A DNA stretch of 58,756 nt, from assembly GCF_004762035.2 (NCBI RefSeq), contig NZ_SIJK02000004.1, positions 146,772 through 205,527 of the forward strand, read 5' to 3'. The translations under genes and the position numbers were made by a program. A model generated the notes under the pieces. The model did not search any database, was not told the origin of the DNA, and worked only from the letters and a program-made list of their open reading frames with translations. Origin of the DNA: Candidatus Chloroploca mongolica (GTDB taxonomy: Bacteria > Chloroflexota > Chloroflexia > Chloroflexales > Chloroflexaceae). This document shows, one piece after another, positions 15,914-25,285 of the stretch (positions within the stretch are counted from its first letter, which is position 1; the number at the start of each line of letters is the position of its first letter).

Positions 15914-16918
15914 ATGCGTGCGTTTGTCGAACAGTATTATGCGCTTGCCCCGCTGCACCTGCCATCGTATCGCACCTTGCGGTACGATGGCGGGGATATG
16001 AGTGTCGATCTGGCAATGTTTTCCCCTGCCGATCAGCGGTTGCTGGGGCGTCTCTATCAGGCCTTAACCGATATCTTTGAACTGTTGCGCGTCCATCGCC
16101 ATAACTCGGTCGTGGCTCTGCCCCGCCTGCGCACGCTCTATCATCAGGGTGATTGGGCGGCACTGGTGTATGATATTCGGGCCTTGGGTGAGACGTTACC
16201 TGTTGAAACGACCTCGCAACGGGTTTATCAGGTGATTCACGACTTGCGAGGTGGCGCGTTCCAGGCGCTGGCGATGCATTTGCAACTACTCACCCTTCAG
16301 ATGGAAGGGCTTGCCAACCTGCACCGCATGTTTTTTCTTGCACGCGATCAACTCAAAATGATGCGCAATGCCCTTCCCGCGATTGATCCTGCCGGGTTGG
16401 CGCGTGATCAGAACGGGGCCGTGCATGCGGTTGAACTACTGGTTGAGAAGTGGCAAGCGAGTAGCCAGTATTATGGGGGGCACGAAGCCGTGATCACGGT
16501 TGAGGCGCACTATACTGGTGCCATTGCCGAGCGTTGTTTGGAATTCTCGGCGCTTGATCGGGTGATCTACAATCTCATTAACAATGCGGTCAGGCACAGT
16601 GCTACCCAGAAGATCGCGTTGACCATCCTGCCCCTCGGAGCGGAACCGGCAGACCTGCGTTTTGTGGTGACCAATCCTCTGACGGTTGAACAGCAGCGCA
16701 TCCTCGAAAACCGGTTCCCTGAGGGAGTTGGTGGGCTCTTTCATGGGGGCTTTACGACTGATGGGAGTGGCCTGGGGTTGCGGATCTGTGCTGATTTTGT
16801 CTGCAATGCCTATGGGCTCAAGGATGTCGCTCAGGGCTTGGCCGAAGGGCATTTTGGCATTGTGCTTGCGCACAACCACTTTGTCGCCTGGTTTCACTGG
16901 CCGGTCGCGGCTGACTAA
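15914..16918 (+). CDS. Histidine-kinase-like protein without sensor domain
   Basis: A 334-residue soluble protein. An H-box-like segment (YQVIHDLRGGAFQALAMHLQ) is followed by a long helix and a GHKL ATPase domain: N-box VIYNLINNAVRHS and G-box GSGLGLRICADF. The D-box is weak. No membrane segment, PAS, GAF or receiver domain is visible, and no response regulator is adjacent, so this is an orphan kinase or a GHKL protein of another role. I use the ATG at 15914, 8 nt after the preceding stop; a TTG at 15890 would overlap the aminotransferase. It converges with the small minus-strand gene at 16932. Confidence 0.75.
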   Translation: MRAFVEQYYALAPLHLPSYRTLRYDGGDMSVDLAMFSPADQRLLGRLYQALTDIFELLRVHRHNSVVALPRLRTLYHQGDWAALVYDIRALGETLPVETTSQRVYQVIHDLRGGAFQALAMHLQLLTLQMEGLANLHRMFFLARDQLKMMRNALPAIDPAGLARDQNGAVHAVELLVEKWQASSQYYGGHEAVITVEAHYTGAIAERCLEFSALDRVIYNLINNAVRHSATQKIALTILPLGAEPADLRFVVTNPLTVEQQRILENRFPEGVGGLFHGGFTTDGSGLGLRICADFVCNAYGLKDVAQGLAEGHFGIVLAHNHFVAWFHWPVAAD

Positions 16919-16931
16919 GTGAGTTGCTGCT

Positions 16932-17144
16932 TCAAGCCAGAACAGCAGGAGCATACCCTGCCTGGTTGAGCGCATCAATTATGTGCGCCAGGCTAGCCTG
17001 TTGATCGCGTTCGAAGCGAAGCGTACGGTCGGCAAGATTTGCGATGGGGTGATGGATGCCTGGTTGCTCGGCAACGAGGCTGAGGATCACCCGACGGTCG
17101 CGTTCGGTGCGCATCTGCTCGATCCGCAGGATTTCAAGAATCAT
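16932..17144 (-). CDS. Small protein, possibly ACT-like fold, 70 aa
   Basis: A 70-codon ORF (MILEILRIEQMRTERDRRVI, ending YAPAVLA) on the strand opposite to both neighbours, filling the gap between the histidine-kinase-like gene and the idi2 promoter. The order strand (MILEILRIEQ), ERDRRVILSLVAEQPGIH, strand (ADRTLRFERD), helix (ASLAHIIDALNQAGYAP) fits a beta-alpha-beta layout like ACT/NIL domains, but this is a guess from pattern. AAAGG sits about 8 nt before the ATG, and TACACT near 17185 could be its -10. No family is recognised. Confidence 0.5.
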   Translation of the reverse strand: MILEILRIEQMRTERDRRVILSLVAEQPGIHHPIANLADRTLRFERDQQASLAHIIDALNQAGYAPAVLA

Positions 17145-17230
17145 GGCTGGGCCTTTGTTTGTGTGAGCCTTTGCTCAATTCAGTGTAGCGTAGGTTGCCC
17201 GATGGGGCAAATGCTTGTGTGGTGAGAGGT

Positions 17231-17259
17231 TTGACGCTCCTTCTCTTTGCTGGTATGAT
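17231..17259 (+). promoter_or_regulatory. idi2 promoter
   Basis: TTGACG (17231-17236), 17-nt spacer, TATGAT (17254-17259) with TGG directly before it (extended -10). The expected start near 17266 leaves a leader of about 40 nt to ATG 17309. Confidence 0.65.
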
Positions 17260-17308
17260 CCGCAGAGAGCATATTACATGCCTTGTTCATAGCAATAAGG
17301 AGTGGGTG

Positions 17309-18352
17309 ATGCCTGATTCAGGCCAGACCGAAGGGCGGAAGGTTGACCATATCAGGATTGTGCTTGGCGAAGATGTTGCCGCCAAAGGTATTGCGACCGG
17401 GTTTGCGGCGTATCGCTTGCCTCATACAGCTTTGCCTGAGCTCGATCTGGCTCAGATTGATACACGGACAACGTTTCTTGGCAAAATGATTCAAGCGCCT
17501 TTACTGATCAGTTCGATGACGGGCGGGGCAAATGTGGCTGAGCGGCTCAATCTGGCGCTTGCCGAGGCTGCCGAGCACCTCGGTTTGCCGATGGGGGTGG
17601 GTTCGCAGCGGGCGGCGGTACTTGATGCGCGCCTTGCCTCGACCTATCAGGTGCGCCGGGTTGCCCCGCGGATTCCCCTGCTGGCGAACCTGGGTGCCGT
17701 GCAGTTGAATTATGGCTTTGGGATTGACCATTGCCAGCGAGCTGTTGATATGATTGAGGCTGATGCGCTTATTCTGCATCTTAATCCGTTGCAAGAGGCA
17801 GTGCAACCTGAGGGTGACACCAATTTTGCCGGTTTACTGGGCAAGATCGAGCAGGTCTGTCGTGCGCTTGAGGTGCCAGTTGTGGTCAAAGAGGTTGGCA
17901 ATGGCATTGGGGCACACGATGCGCGCCGCCTCGCTGAGTGTGGTGTCCAGGTGATTGATGTGGCTGGTGCCGGTGGTACGAGTTGGAGTGAAGTCGAACG
18001 GTTTCGTCAGCCAACGGAACAGGGCCGTCGGGTTGCCGGGGCTTTTGCCGACTGGGGGCTTGCCACGACCGAATGTATTCGCCAGGTGCGTGCTGCGCTG
18101 CCCGAGGTAGGTCTGATTGCTTCAGGGGGCATCCGCAGTGGGGTTGATGTCGCCAAGGCGATTGCGCTGGGCGCTGATCTCGCTGGGACGGCCCGGCCTG
18201 CGCTGGTCAGTGCCGTTGATGAACGCGGTACCGAGGCTGTCGTGGAGGGTCTCACCTCGTTCATGCGTGAACTGCGGGTCGCGATGTTCTGTGCGGGGTG
18301 TGGTGATCTCAAGGCGTTGCGCTCGGTGACGCTGACCGAGTTACGTGGCTGA
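17309..18352 (+). CDS. fni: Type 2 isopentenyl-diphosphate delta-isomerase (FMN-dependent)
   Basis: A 347-residue TIM-barrel flavoprotein. It has [19 protein letters not shown] at the N-terminus, the ISSMTGG motif, [23 protein letters not shown] (substrate and Mg binding), [18 protein letters not shown] and [21 protein letters not shown] (FMN phosphate binding). It interconverts IPP and DMAPP, feeding carotenoid, quinone and (bacterio)chlorophyll tails. The ATG at 17309 has AAGGAG 6 nt upstream; longer in-frame starts upstream lie before the promoter. recF follows after 6 nt, so the two are probably cotranscribed. Confidence 0.97.
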   Translation: MPDSGQTEGRKVDHIRIVLGEDVAAKGIATGFAAYRLPHTALPELDLAQIDTRTTFLGKMIQAPLLISSMTGGANVAERLNLALAEAAEHLGLPMGVGSQRAAVLDARLASTYQVRRVAPRIPLLANLGAVQLNYGFGIDHCQRAVDMIEADALILHLNPLQEAVQPEGDTNFAGLLGKIEQVCRALEVPVVVKEVGNGIGAHDARRLAECGVQVIDVAGAGGTSWSEVERFRQPTEQGRRVAGAFADWGLATTECIRQVRAALPEVGLIASGGIRSGVDVAKAIALGADLAGTARPALVSAVDERGTEAVVEGLTSFMRELRVAMFCAGCGDLKALRSVTLTELRG

Positions 18353-18358
18353 TGACGC

Positions 18359-19531
18359 ATGGAAGTTACCCGGCTGAGCCTGCGCGATTTCCGCAATTAT
18401 CAACACCTCGATCTCCCGTTATCCCCTGAGATTACCTTGCTCTATGGGCCGAATGCTGCTGGCAAAACCAGTGTGCTCGAGGCCCTTTTTTATCTTGCGA
18501 CGACGCGGTCGCCCCGGGTTGGGGCTGACCGCGAACTTGTGCGTTGGGAGGCCGAAGCCGAGGCGGGAGTGCCACCGTTTGCGCGGGTGTTTGCTGAGAT
18601 CCACCGGTTGACCGGGCGCATGCGGCTTGAGGTGATTGTGCAGCGGCGCACCGATGAAGAGGGTCAGTTGACGAATACGGCGAGCAAGCTCGTCCGCATT
18701 GATCGCCGCCCGGCGCGTGCGCTTGACCTCGTTGGTCAGTTGCGTGTCGTCCTTTTTACGCCCGCCGATCTTGTGCTGGTTGATGGTCCTCCTGCTGAGC
18801 GACGGCGCTACCTTGATATTACGCTTTCGCAGCTTGACCCTCACTATGTGCGGACGCTCGCGCATTATCAGAAGATTGTGCAACAACGGAATAGCCTTTT
18901 GCGGGCCTGGCGTGAGCGGCGCCGTTCACCGCGGGCGGTTGACGATGAACTTGGCTACTGGGATCAAGAGATGACGGCGGCGGCGGGTTATTTGCTGGCC
19001 GAACGTCTGCGGGCTGTCGCTGAATTGAACGCGCTCGTTGGCCCGCTCTTTCAGGCGATCAGTGGTGGTACAACCCCGCTGAACATTGACTATCTGCCGA
19101 GTTTGCTTTTGCACGAGGCGCGTGATGCGGGCAGCCTTGCCCATCGGTTGATGCAGGAATTGCGCAACAATCGTCGTGATGAACTGGCGCGTGGCCAGAC
19201 GTTGCTGGGTCCGCATCGTGATGATCTGAGTTTTACCGTGGGCACAGTCAACCTGGGGCGGTATGGTTCGCGTGGGCAGCAACGCAGTGTGGCGCTGGCC
19301 CTCAAACTCGGGGAGGCCGCGCTGATGCGCCAGCGCGCCGGTGATGCGCCGGTTCTGTTGCTCGACGATATGCTGAGCGAGCTCGATGCCCAGCGTCGGG
19401 CGCATCTGCTGGAAGCTGTTAGTGTGCCTGGCCAACAAACGCTGCTCACGGCGACTGATCTCGCCGACTTTCGGCCTGAATTTCTGACCAAGATTACCCG
19501 CCTGCGGGTCGAAGAGGGGCGTATTTATTAG
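18359..19531 (+). CDS. recF: DNA replication and repair protein RecF
   Basis: A 390-residue SMC-like ATPase: N-terminal [19 protein letters not shown], Walker [16 protein letters not shown], RecF signature [33 protein letters not shown], then [14 protein letters not shown] and Walker [17 protein letters not shown]. RecF helps load RecA at ssDNA-dsDNA junctions in gap repair. It lacks its common neighbours dnaA, dnaN and gyrB and instead follows idi2. Its last eight codons (VEEGRIY plus stop) lie inside an 86-bp segment that is tandemly duplicated just downstream (19507-19678). Confidence 0.96.
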   Translation: MEVTRLSLRDFRNYQHLDLPLSPEITLLYGPNAAGKTSVLEALFYLATTRSPRVGADRELVRWEAEAEAGVPPFARVFAEIHRLTGRMRLEVIVQRRTDEEGQLTNTASKLVRIDRRPARALDLVGQLRVVLFTPADLVLVDGPPAERRRYLDITLSQLDPHYVRTLAHYQKIVQQRNSLLRAWRERRRSPRAVDDELGYWDQEMTAAAGYLLAERLRAVAELNALVGPLFQAISGGTTPLNIDYLPSLLLHEARDAGSLAHRLMQELRNNRRDELARGQTLLGPHRDDLSFTVGTVNLGRYGSRGQQRSVALALKLGEAALMRQRAGDAPVLLLDDMLSELDAQRRAHLLEAVSVPGQQTLLTATDLADFRPEFLTKITRLRVEEGRIY

Positions 19532-19563
19532 GTTCGCGGCGGGGCATCGCCCCGCCGCGAACC
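19531..19563. terminator. Bidirectional terminator, copy 1
   Basis: Perfect 15-bp GC-rich stem (left arm GGTTCGCGGCGGGGC, loop ATC) starting at the last base of the recF stop codon. Confidence 0.85.
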
Positions 19564-19616
19564 GTGGGGTCGGCGTTAAGCGGTGGTAACAAGGTCGAAG
19601 AGGGGCGTATTTATTA

Positions 19617-19649
19617 GGTTCGCGGCGGGGCATCGCCCCGCCGCGAACC
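19617..19649. terminator. Bidirectional terminator, copy 2
   Basis: Exact second copy of the 15-bp stem and loop, 86 bp downstream of copy 1 and 13 bp from the malQ stop codon. The two identical long stems can also pair with each other. Confidence 0.85.
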
Positions 19650-19661
19650 GTGGGGCCGGCT

Positions 19662-21251
19662 TTAAGCGGTGGTAGCAAGGTCGACGGGATCGTAGATCAG
19701 TTCATCTTCGGTCGTGGCATCTTCGGCTGGTTCGTCGGGTTCGGGTTGTGGCGGCAGGCGCCCATACATCTCGGTAAAGAAATGGAGGCCGTGGGCCAGG
19801 CCAGCGTTGAGCACATCGTCACGGAAGCGCCAGCCCCAGTTGCCCCCAAGGCGTCCAGGTGTATTGATCCGCGCCCTGGCATCGAGGCGAAGCACATCTT
19901 GCAGGGGCACGACCGCCATATCAGCGACTGACATCATCGCCAAGCGCAAGAAATCCCAGGCGATATCGCTGCCACTACGGCCAAGATAGCCACGAATAAC
20001 TTCGCGTTCTTCTTCGGTCAAATCTTCAAACCAGCCAACCGTGGTATTGTTATCATGGGTACCGCTATAGATCACGCAGTTTGGCACGTGATGGTGGGGC
20101 AGATAGACATTTGACGAACCGCCGCCGAAGGCAAACTGCAGCACCTTCATCCCGGGCAGGTCAAACTGATCACGCAGTGCAATCACATCAGGTGTAATGA
20201 GGCCAAGATCCTCGGCGATGATTGGCAAGGCACCGAACTCCTCTTCGAGTCGTTTGAAGAGCGCGGCCCCTGGACCCTTGACCCAGCGCCCATTGATCGC
20301 GGTCTCTTCGCCAGCCGGTACTTCCCAGTAAGCGGCAAAGCCACGGAAATGGTCGAGGCGCAGGATATCCATCTGGGTAAAAGCTGCCCGCAAGCGCTTG
20401 ATCCACCAGGCATAACCGTCCTCGGCCATGCGTTGCCAATTATAGAGCGGGTTGCCCCAGAGCTGCCCCGTTGCGCTGAAGTAATCGGGCGGAACGCCCG
20501 CGACCACGGTTGGCTTGCCTTCGGCATCGAGGAAAAAGAGCTCAGGATTGGCCCAGACATCAGCACTATCATAGGCCACGAAGATCGGGGCATCGCCAAT
20601 AATACGGATCTGATGCTCGTTGGCATAGGCCTTGAGGGGCAGCCACTGCTGGAAAAAGAGGAACTGGAAAAACTGTTGCAGCGTGAACGCCTCGGCATAC
20701 TGGGTACGCGCCTCGGCCAGCGCTTTGGGATCACGCGTACGCAACTCGGCTTCCCAATCGTGCCATGAACGACCGTCGTGAGCCTCTTTCAGGGTCATAA
20801 AGAGGGCGTAGTCATCAAGCCAAGCGCGCTGGTCACGACAAAACTGCGTAAAAGCAACTGCCATGTCTGGTGCCCCACCCTCACGCAGGCGCTCGTAACA
20901 ATGGCGTAACAAAGGCAACTTGAAGGCCAGCACCTCGCCATAATGAACCTGGTCAGCATTCAAATCATAGCGACGTGAAGCCTCAACAACCTCGTCATAG
21001 CTGAGCAACCCGCGCTGGATCAAATGATCGAGGCTAATCAACCCAGGATTGCCTGCAAACGCCGAAAAGCACTGATACGGTGAGTCACCATAGCCGGTCG
21101 GACCGAGGGGCAGGATCTGCCAGAGACTCTGCCCAGCGGCGGCAAGGAAATCAACAAACTGATAGGCGCTTGGCCCAAGATCACCAACACCCCATGGACT
21201 CGGCAAAGCCGTTGGATGAAGTAAAAGACCACTACTTCGCGGAAAGCGCAT
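19662..21251 (-). CDS. malQ: 4-alpha-glucanotransferase (amylomaltase)
   Basis: A 529-residue GH77 enzyme. It opens MRFPRSSGLLLHPTALPSPWGVGDLGPSAY, the GH77 N-terminus, with LPLGPTGYGDSPYQCFSAFAGNP. The catalytic nucleophile Asp is in LRLDHFRGFAAYWEVP, the acid/base Glu in IIAEDLG, and the third carboxylate in GTHDNNTTVGWF. It moves alpha-1,4-glucan segments between maltodextrins or releases glucose. I choose ATG 21251 (GAGG 7 nt upstream) over a GTG at 21263. It lies downstream of the maltose-type ABC genes on the same strand but is separated by the terminator at 21338-21380. The likely product glucose fits the ROK kinase at 8339. Confidence 0.97.
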   Translation of the reverse strand: MRFPRSSGLLLHPTALPSPWGVGDLGPSAYQFVDFLAAAGQSLWQILPLGPTGYGDSPYQCFSAFAGNPGLISLDHLIQRGLLSYDEVVEASRRYDLNADQVHYGEVLAFKLPLLRHCYERLREGGAPDMAVAFTQFCRDQRAWLDDYALFMTLKEAHDGRSWHDWEAELRTRDPKALAEARTQYAEAFTLQQFFQFLFFQQWLPLKAYANEHQIRIIGDAPIFVAYDSADVWANPELFFLDAEGKPTVVAGVPPDYFSATGQLWGNPLYNWQRMAEDGYAWWIKRLRAAFTQMDILRLDHFRGFAAYWEVPAGEETAINGRWVKGPGAALFKRLEEEFGALPIIAEDLGLITPDVIALRDQFDLPGMKVLQFAFGGGSSNVYLPHHHVPNCVIYSGTHDNNTTVGWFEDLTEEEREVIRGYLGRSGSDIAWDFLRLAMMSVADMAVVPLQDVLRLDARARINTPGRLGGNWGWRFRDDVLNAGLAHGLHFFTEMYGRLPPQPEPDEPAEDATTEDELIYDPVDLATTA

Positions 21252-21337
21252 GAAAAACCTCACGGGTACGTTTGGATACCGGGCGGTATTGTATCATGAA
21301 AAACGCACCTTTCGCCTCAGGCCCAGGCAACCCCTCG

Positions 21338-21380
21338 GGCACAGAAAAGAGACCAGCAAAGCTGGTCTCTTTTCTGTGCC
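21338..21380. terminator. Terminator, perfect 20-bp stem
   Basis: Arms 21338-21357 and 21361-21380 match over 20 bp with an AAA loop and the shared top CCAGC-AAA-GCTGG. It closes the sugar ABC operon (minus strand, ends 21388), upstream of malQ. Confidence 0.9.
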
Positions 21381-21387
21381 AAACAAA

Positions 21388-22539
21388 TTACCCTTTGACG
21401 GAGCCAGCGAGCAGACCGCGCACAAAGTAGCGCTGGAGCGAGAAGAAGACGATCAGCGGGATCAACATCGAAATGAAGGCACCTGCCGTGAGCACGTGCC
21501 AATCCTGGCCTCGTGAACCGACCATGTCGGCCAGACGCATCGTGAGCACCTGGACATTCGGCTGGCTACCGATAAAGACCAGGGCAATCAGGTAGTCATT
21601 CCAGACCCAGAGGAACTGGAAGATGGCGAACGAAGCGAGGGCGGGCACCGAAAGGGGCAAAATAAGGCGGGTAAAGATTGTAAAATGTGAGGCCCCGTCA
21701 ATGAAGGCTGACTCAAGGATATCGCGTGGCAACTGACTGATATAGTTATAGAGCAGGTAGGTTGCCAGCGGCAGCCCAAAGCCTGTGTGGGCCAACCAGA
21801 CCGCCATATAGGTTCCATTGAGATCAAGGCTCACAAAATCGCGCAAAATCGGGATGAGCGCCACCTGGAGCGGTACGACCAGGAGGGCGACGACAATCGT
21901 AAAGAGCAGAAAACGCCCTGGAAAACGCATCCAGGCAAACCCATAGGCAGCGAAGGCGGCAATGAGGATTGGGATGACCGTTGCGGGAACAACGACCGCA
22001 ATATTATTGATCAAGACACCCCAGAGATCTTCACCCGATTCAACGACTTCATTGCCATTTGCGTCGATATACGTAAACTCACGCCCACCAGTCACTGCAC
22101 GATAATTATCCAGCGTGAAGTTGGCATTCACCGTCCAACTCTGTTCCTGGATCGCCAGCGTACGGGCGCGTCGATTTTCCCAGGTGACAAATTCCCCACC
22201 TGGAACAACCACGCCTGCATTGAGTTGTTCAGATGTATAAGTTCCTCCACCTAATTCGGCAGGCAGTGTAATCGGTGCCCGCAGATTGGTATCAGGTGGT
22301 AATTGTACCGTCTCAACCGTGTCGAAGGCCCGGTGGGGCAGAACTGTCCACCAGCCTGTCGTACGAATATCGTCACGGGGGCGGAACGAGGAGATGAACA
22401 ACCCGACGGTTGGGATCGTCCAGAGCAAACAGATCAGGCCAAGGATGGTATTGACAATAATCTTGCCGATCAATTGCTGGCGCTTCTGGCTCACGGCGCG
22501 GCGCGAGACCGTGACAGGTTTTGCAGTAACAGCAGCCAT
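21388..22539 (-). CDS. Carbohydrate ABC transporter permease, MalG type
   Basis: A 383-residue permease with six membrane helices and the ABC coupling (EAA) loop ESAFIDGASHFTIFTRLILP. After the first helix (IIVNTILGLICLLWTIPTVG) there is a long periplasm-facing loop (about residues 60-165), as in the alpha-glucoside/maltose MalG group. It starts immediately after the stop of the MalF-type gene. With that gene and the lipoprotein at 23786 it forms an importer, probably for maltose or other alpha-glucosides given malQ next door. No ATPase gene is in the cluster. Confidence 0.93.
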   Translation of the reverse strand: MAAVTAKPVTVSRRAVSQKRQQLIGKIIVNTILGLICLLWTIPTVGLFISSFRPRDDIRTTGWWTVLPHRAFDTVETVQLPPDTNLRAPITLPAELGGGTYTSEQLNAGVVVPGGEFVTWENRRARTLAIQEQSWTVNANFTLDNYRAVTGGREFTYIDANGNEVVESGEDLWGVLINNIAVVVPATVIPILIAAFAAYGFAWMRFPGRFLLFTIVVALLVVPLQVALIPILRDFVSLDLNGTYMAVWLAHTGFGLPLATYLLYNYISQLPRDILESAFIDGASHFTIFTRLILPLSVPALASFAIFQFLWVWNDYLIALVFIGSQPNVQVLTMRLADMVGSRGQDWHVLTAGAFISMLIPLIVFFSLQRYFVRGLLAGSVKG

Positions 22540-23673
22540 TTAGAAGACCTCCTGCTTTCTGATCTGGCGCAGATTGTAGACCATCACCGGAATGACCGCG
22601 ATGAGCAAGACAATGGCAACCGCCGAGCCGTAACCAAAGTTACGGTTCGAGAAATACTGTCGGTAAAACTCAACCGCAATCACATTGGTACCGTACTGTC
22701 CACCCGTCATCACGATGACAATATCAAAAATCTTGAGGGTGACAATCAGAATCGTCGTGGTCACGGTAACAATCGTACCCTGGATCGCCGGGAGCATAAT
22801 GCTCCAGAAGATCTGGATCTCGTTGGCCCCATCAACCCGTGCGGCTTCAAGTACATCGTCGGGGATACCCTTGATCGCCGCCGAGAAGATCACCATCGCG
22901 AACCCGGTCTGCATCCAGACAAGAATAATGACGAGGAAAAAGTTATTTTGAGGTTGTAAGAGCGTTGTCCAGGCTTGCGGTGGAAAGCCCATGTCGGTGA
23001 CAAGCGCGTTGAGCAAGCCGATCTGTGGTTGGCCGGGAGGTGAATAGTAGTAGATAAAACGCCAGATCACGCCGGCACCGACAAATGAAATTGCCATGGG
23101 CATAAAGATCAGCGATTTGGCAAGGGTCTCGAAACTACTCCGATCGGCGAGTACCGCAATAATCAAGCCTGCGACCACACAACCAGCGGTGCCAAAGATC
23201 ATCCAGAAGAAGATATTGTTCCGAAAGGCCGTCTGCATTGAGCGTTCGGTAAAGACCGCAAGATAGTTGTCGATACCGACAAAGTTGGTTGAACTGGCGT
23301 CCAGGAAACTCAGATAGAAGGTACGGATGGTGGGAAAGAAGAGTGCCCACCCAAGAAACAGTACAGCCGGGCCAACAAAGACATAGGGGAGCAAGATTCG
23401 TCGCACATTGCCGGGCAGCTGTTCGACGATCATGTTCAGCGTATAAAAGGTACCGGCGGCACCACCAACACCCCAGATGATGGCTATCGCTGCGGTCAGT
23501 AGTTTTGGCAGCGTGTCACCGCGCTGTGCATCGCGCAGAAAGACAAAGCCTCCCCAGATGAAGAGGACGAGCAGGGCGAACAGGCCGAGCGCGATCACAA
23601 GCCGCCCAGGATTGAAATCCTCGCTGGACGGTGACGTAGCGCGTCCCGGTGTCATCTCAGTTGTACTTTGCAT
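22540..23673 (-). CDS. Carbohydrate ABC transporter permease, MalF type
   Basis: A 377-residue permease with about eight hydrophobic segments: two N-terminal helices (RLVIALGLFALLVLFIWGGF and LLTAAIAIIWGVGGAAGTFY) before the conserved six. The EAA loop reads EAARVDGANEIQIFWSIMLP. It is separated from the binding-protein gene by 112 nt containing a hairpin (23747-23776), a common way of making more binding protein than permease. The downstream permease starts at the next base. Confidence 0.93.
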   Translation of the reverse strand: MQSTTEMTPGRATSPSSEDFNPGRLVIALGLFALLVLFIWGGFVFLRDAQRGDTLPKLLTAAIAIIWGVGGAAGTFYTLNMIVEQLPGNVRRILLPYVFVGPAVLFLGWALFFPTIRTFYLSFLDASSTNFVGIDNYLAVFTERSMQTAFRNNIFFWMIFGTAGCVVAGLIIAVLADRSSFETLAKSLIFMPMAISFVGAGVIWRFIYYYSPPGQPQIGLLNALVTDMGFPPQAWTTLLQPQNNFFLVIILVWMQTGFAMVIFSAAIKGIPDDVLEAARVDGANEIQIFWSIMLPAIQGTIVTVTTTILIVTLKIFDIVIVMTGGQYGTNVIAVEFYRQYFSNRNFGYGSAVAIVLLIAVIPVMVYNLRQIRKQEVF

Positions 23674-23746
23674 GAGCGACGCTCCATTGCGTTACATGTG
23701 AAGGGCTGCCGCCCTCCAATCTCCTGCCGAGAGGCTGACCCTCAAA

Positions 23747-23776
23747 GTGGATGGCAGGTACCAACCTGCCATCCAC
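23747..23776 (-). terminator. Intercistronic hairpin after the binding-protein gene
   Basis: Perfect 13-bp stem (GTGGATGGCAGGT, loop ACCA) ten bases past the stop of the lipoprotein gene. No U-run follows on the minus strand, so it more likely stabilises the upstream mRNA or causes partial termination than full termination. Confidence 0.6.
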
Positions 23777-23785
23777 GGCAACCTC

Positions 23786-25285
23786 TTAACGCGGCCAAGC
23801 CGCGTCGATTTCGCGCATGGCGGTGTCGAGGTCGACGGTGCCAGCAACGAAGTCGGTCATGCCGGTCCAGAACGAGCCAGCCCCAACCTGACCAGGCATC
23901 AGGTCAGAGGCATCGAAGCGCAGGCTGGTCGCATTGAGGATGATTTCACCCACACCACGCTCGATGTCGTTGGCGTACCAGCTCAGGTCTGAGTCATTGT
24001 GGGGCGAAATCGCACCACCGCTCTGGAGCCAGTTCTGCAGCGAGGCCCCACTCGAGAAGTAGGACATCACAGCGCGAACTTCGGGGCGGTCGGTGAACAT
24101 CGCCATCAGGTCACCAGCTACCAGCACTGGCTCGCCATAGGCTGGGTCAATGCCGGGCAGGTAGAAGAAGTCGAAGTCAACGCCAGCCTCAGCCGTGCTC
24201 GGGAAGAAACTGGTGATGAAGTTGCCCTGCTTGTGCAGCCAGCATCCCGGAGGATTCTGGAACATGGGCAGCGGGGCATCACCGAAGCCGGTGGTGACAA
24301 TCGAAGCGCGGCCACCATAGACATACTCGTCGTTGAACCAGATCTCGCCCATCTTCTCGGCGGCACCCTTGACCTCAGGCGAATCAAAGAGCAGATCGCC
24401 ACTAACCCAGCGATCATAGTTTTCCAGCGAGGTGGTGCGCAGCATGATCTCTTCCATCCAGTCGGTGGCGGGCCAGCCGGTGGCCGTGCCTGACTCGATG
24501 CCAACACACCAGGCAGGATCGCCATCAGCCGCGATCTCGTCGGTCAGCGCCAGCAACTCGTCCCAGGTGGTCGGAATGGTGTACCCGGCAGCCTCAAATT
24601 GGGCTTTGGGATACCAGACCAGGCTCTTGCCATTCACACGCTGCCAGATTCCAGCGGTAATCGGCCCGCTGGGGCTCTCCATCGTTGCCATGTCTAGCCA
24701 GCTCTGGTTGTAGTTCTGGCTCAACCAGTCAGCACTGACGAATTGCCCAACGTCAATGACCTTGCCGTCACGCACAAAGTTGGCGAGCAGGCCAGGCTGC
24801 GGGAAGTCGGCGATGTCAGGTGGGTTGCCACCGTCAACGCGGATCGAGATGCTGGTCTCGAACTCTTTCGAGCCTTCGTACTGAATATCAATCCCGGTCA
24901 GTTCCTCAAACTCGCTAATCGCATTGTTGAAGTTGACCGCATCCTGATCGGTGAAGGGGCCGGTCATAGTGACCGAGGTACCACTGTATTCACCAGCAAA
25001 GGCAGCAGCGAGTTCTTCGCTGATGTCAGCGGCGCGCTCGGCGAGCGCTGCGGTCGCTGATCCACTAGCAGCCGGTTCTTCAGTCGGGGCGGGCTCAGCC
25101 GTAGCCTCTGCAGTTGGGGCGGGCTCAGCCGTAGCCTCTGCAGTTGGCGCTGGTTGCGCTGCTTCTTCGGTCGGAGCGGGTTCGGCCGGGGGGACAGTTG
25201 GCGTAACAGCCTGTCCACCGCCACAGGCGGCGATCATTGCCGTGAACAGTGCGATGAGCACAAAAAGCGAGAATTTGCGAAGCAT
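23786..25285 (-). CDS. Sugar-binding lipoprotein of maltose-type ABC importer
   Basis: A 499-residue extracellular solute-binding protein, family 1. The signal peptide ends in a lipobox (FTAMIAACGGG, Cys21). Residues 25-75 are a Pro/Ala/Glu/Thr linker with repeats of AEATAEPAPT; the DNA there has 30-bp direct repeats. The binding domain follows (FEELTGIDIQYEGSKEFETS, ADFPQPGLLANFVRDGKVID). The pattern is closest to alpha-glucoside binding proteins of the AglE/GgtB kind. It would be tethered outside the membrane by its lipid and deliver sugar to the two permeases. It is the first gene of the operon, downstream of the LacI-type regulator. Confidence 0.94.
   Translation of the reverse strand: MLRKFSLFVLIALFTAMIAACGGGQAVTPTVPPAEPAPTEEAAQPAPTAEATAEPAPTAEATAEPAPTEEPAASGSATAALAERAADISEELAAAFAGEYSGTSVTMTGPFTDQDAVNFNNAISEFEELTGIDIQYEGSKEFETSISIRVDGGNPPDIADFPQPGLLANFVRDGKVIDVGQFVSADWLSQNYNQSWLDMATMESPSGPITAGIWQRVNGKSLVWYPKAQFEAAGYTIPTTWDELLALTDEIAADGDPAWCVGIESGTATGWPATDWMEEIMLRTTSLENYDRWVSGDLLFDSPEVKGAAEKMGEIWFNDEYVYGGRASIVTTGFGDAPLPMFQNPPGCWLHKQGNFITSFFPSTAEAGVDFDFFYLPGIDPAYGEPVLVAGDLMAMFTDRPEVRAVMSYFSSGASLQNWLQSGGAISPHNDSDLSWYANDIERGVGEIILNATSLRFDASDLMPGQVGAGSFWTGMTDFVAGTVDLDTAMREIDAAWPR

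Larger units (their letters stand above)
19507..19678. repeat. 86-bp tandem duplication spanning the recF/malQ convergence
   Basis: Unit 1 is 19507-19592 and unit 2 is 19593-19678, with only three mismatches. Each unit holds the recF tail codons, a 15-bp terminator hairpin and the malQ tail codons. GGTCGA occurs at the start of both units and again directly after unit 2. This is the pattern left by recombination between a GGTCGA in recF and one in malQ. Confidence 0.95.
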
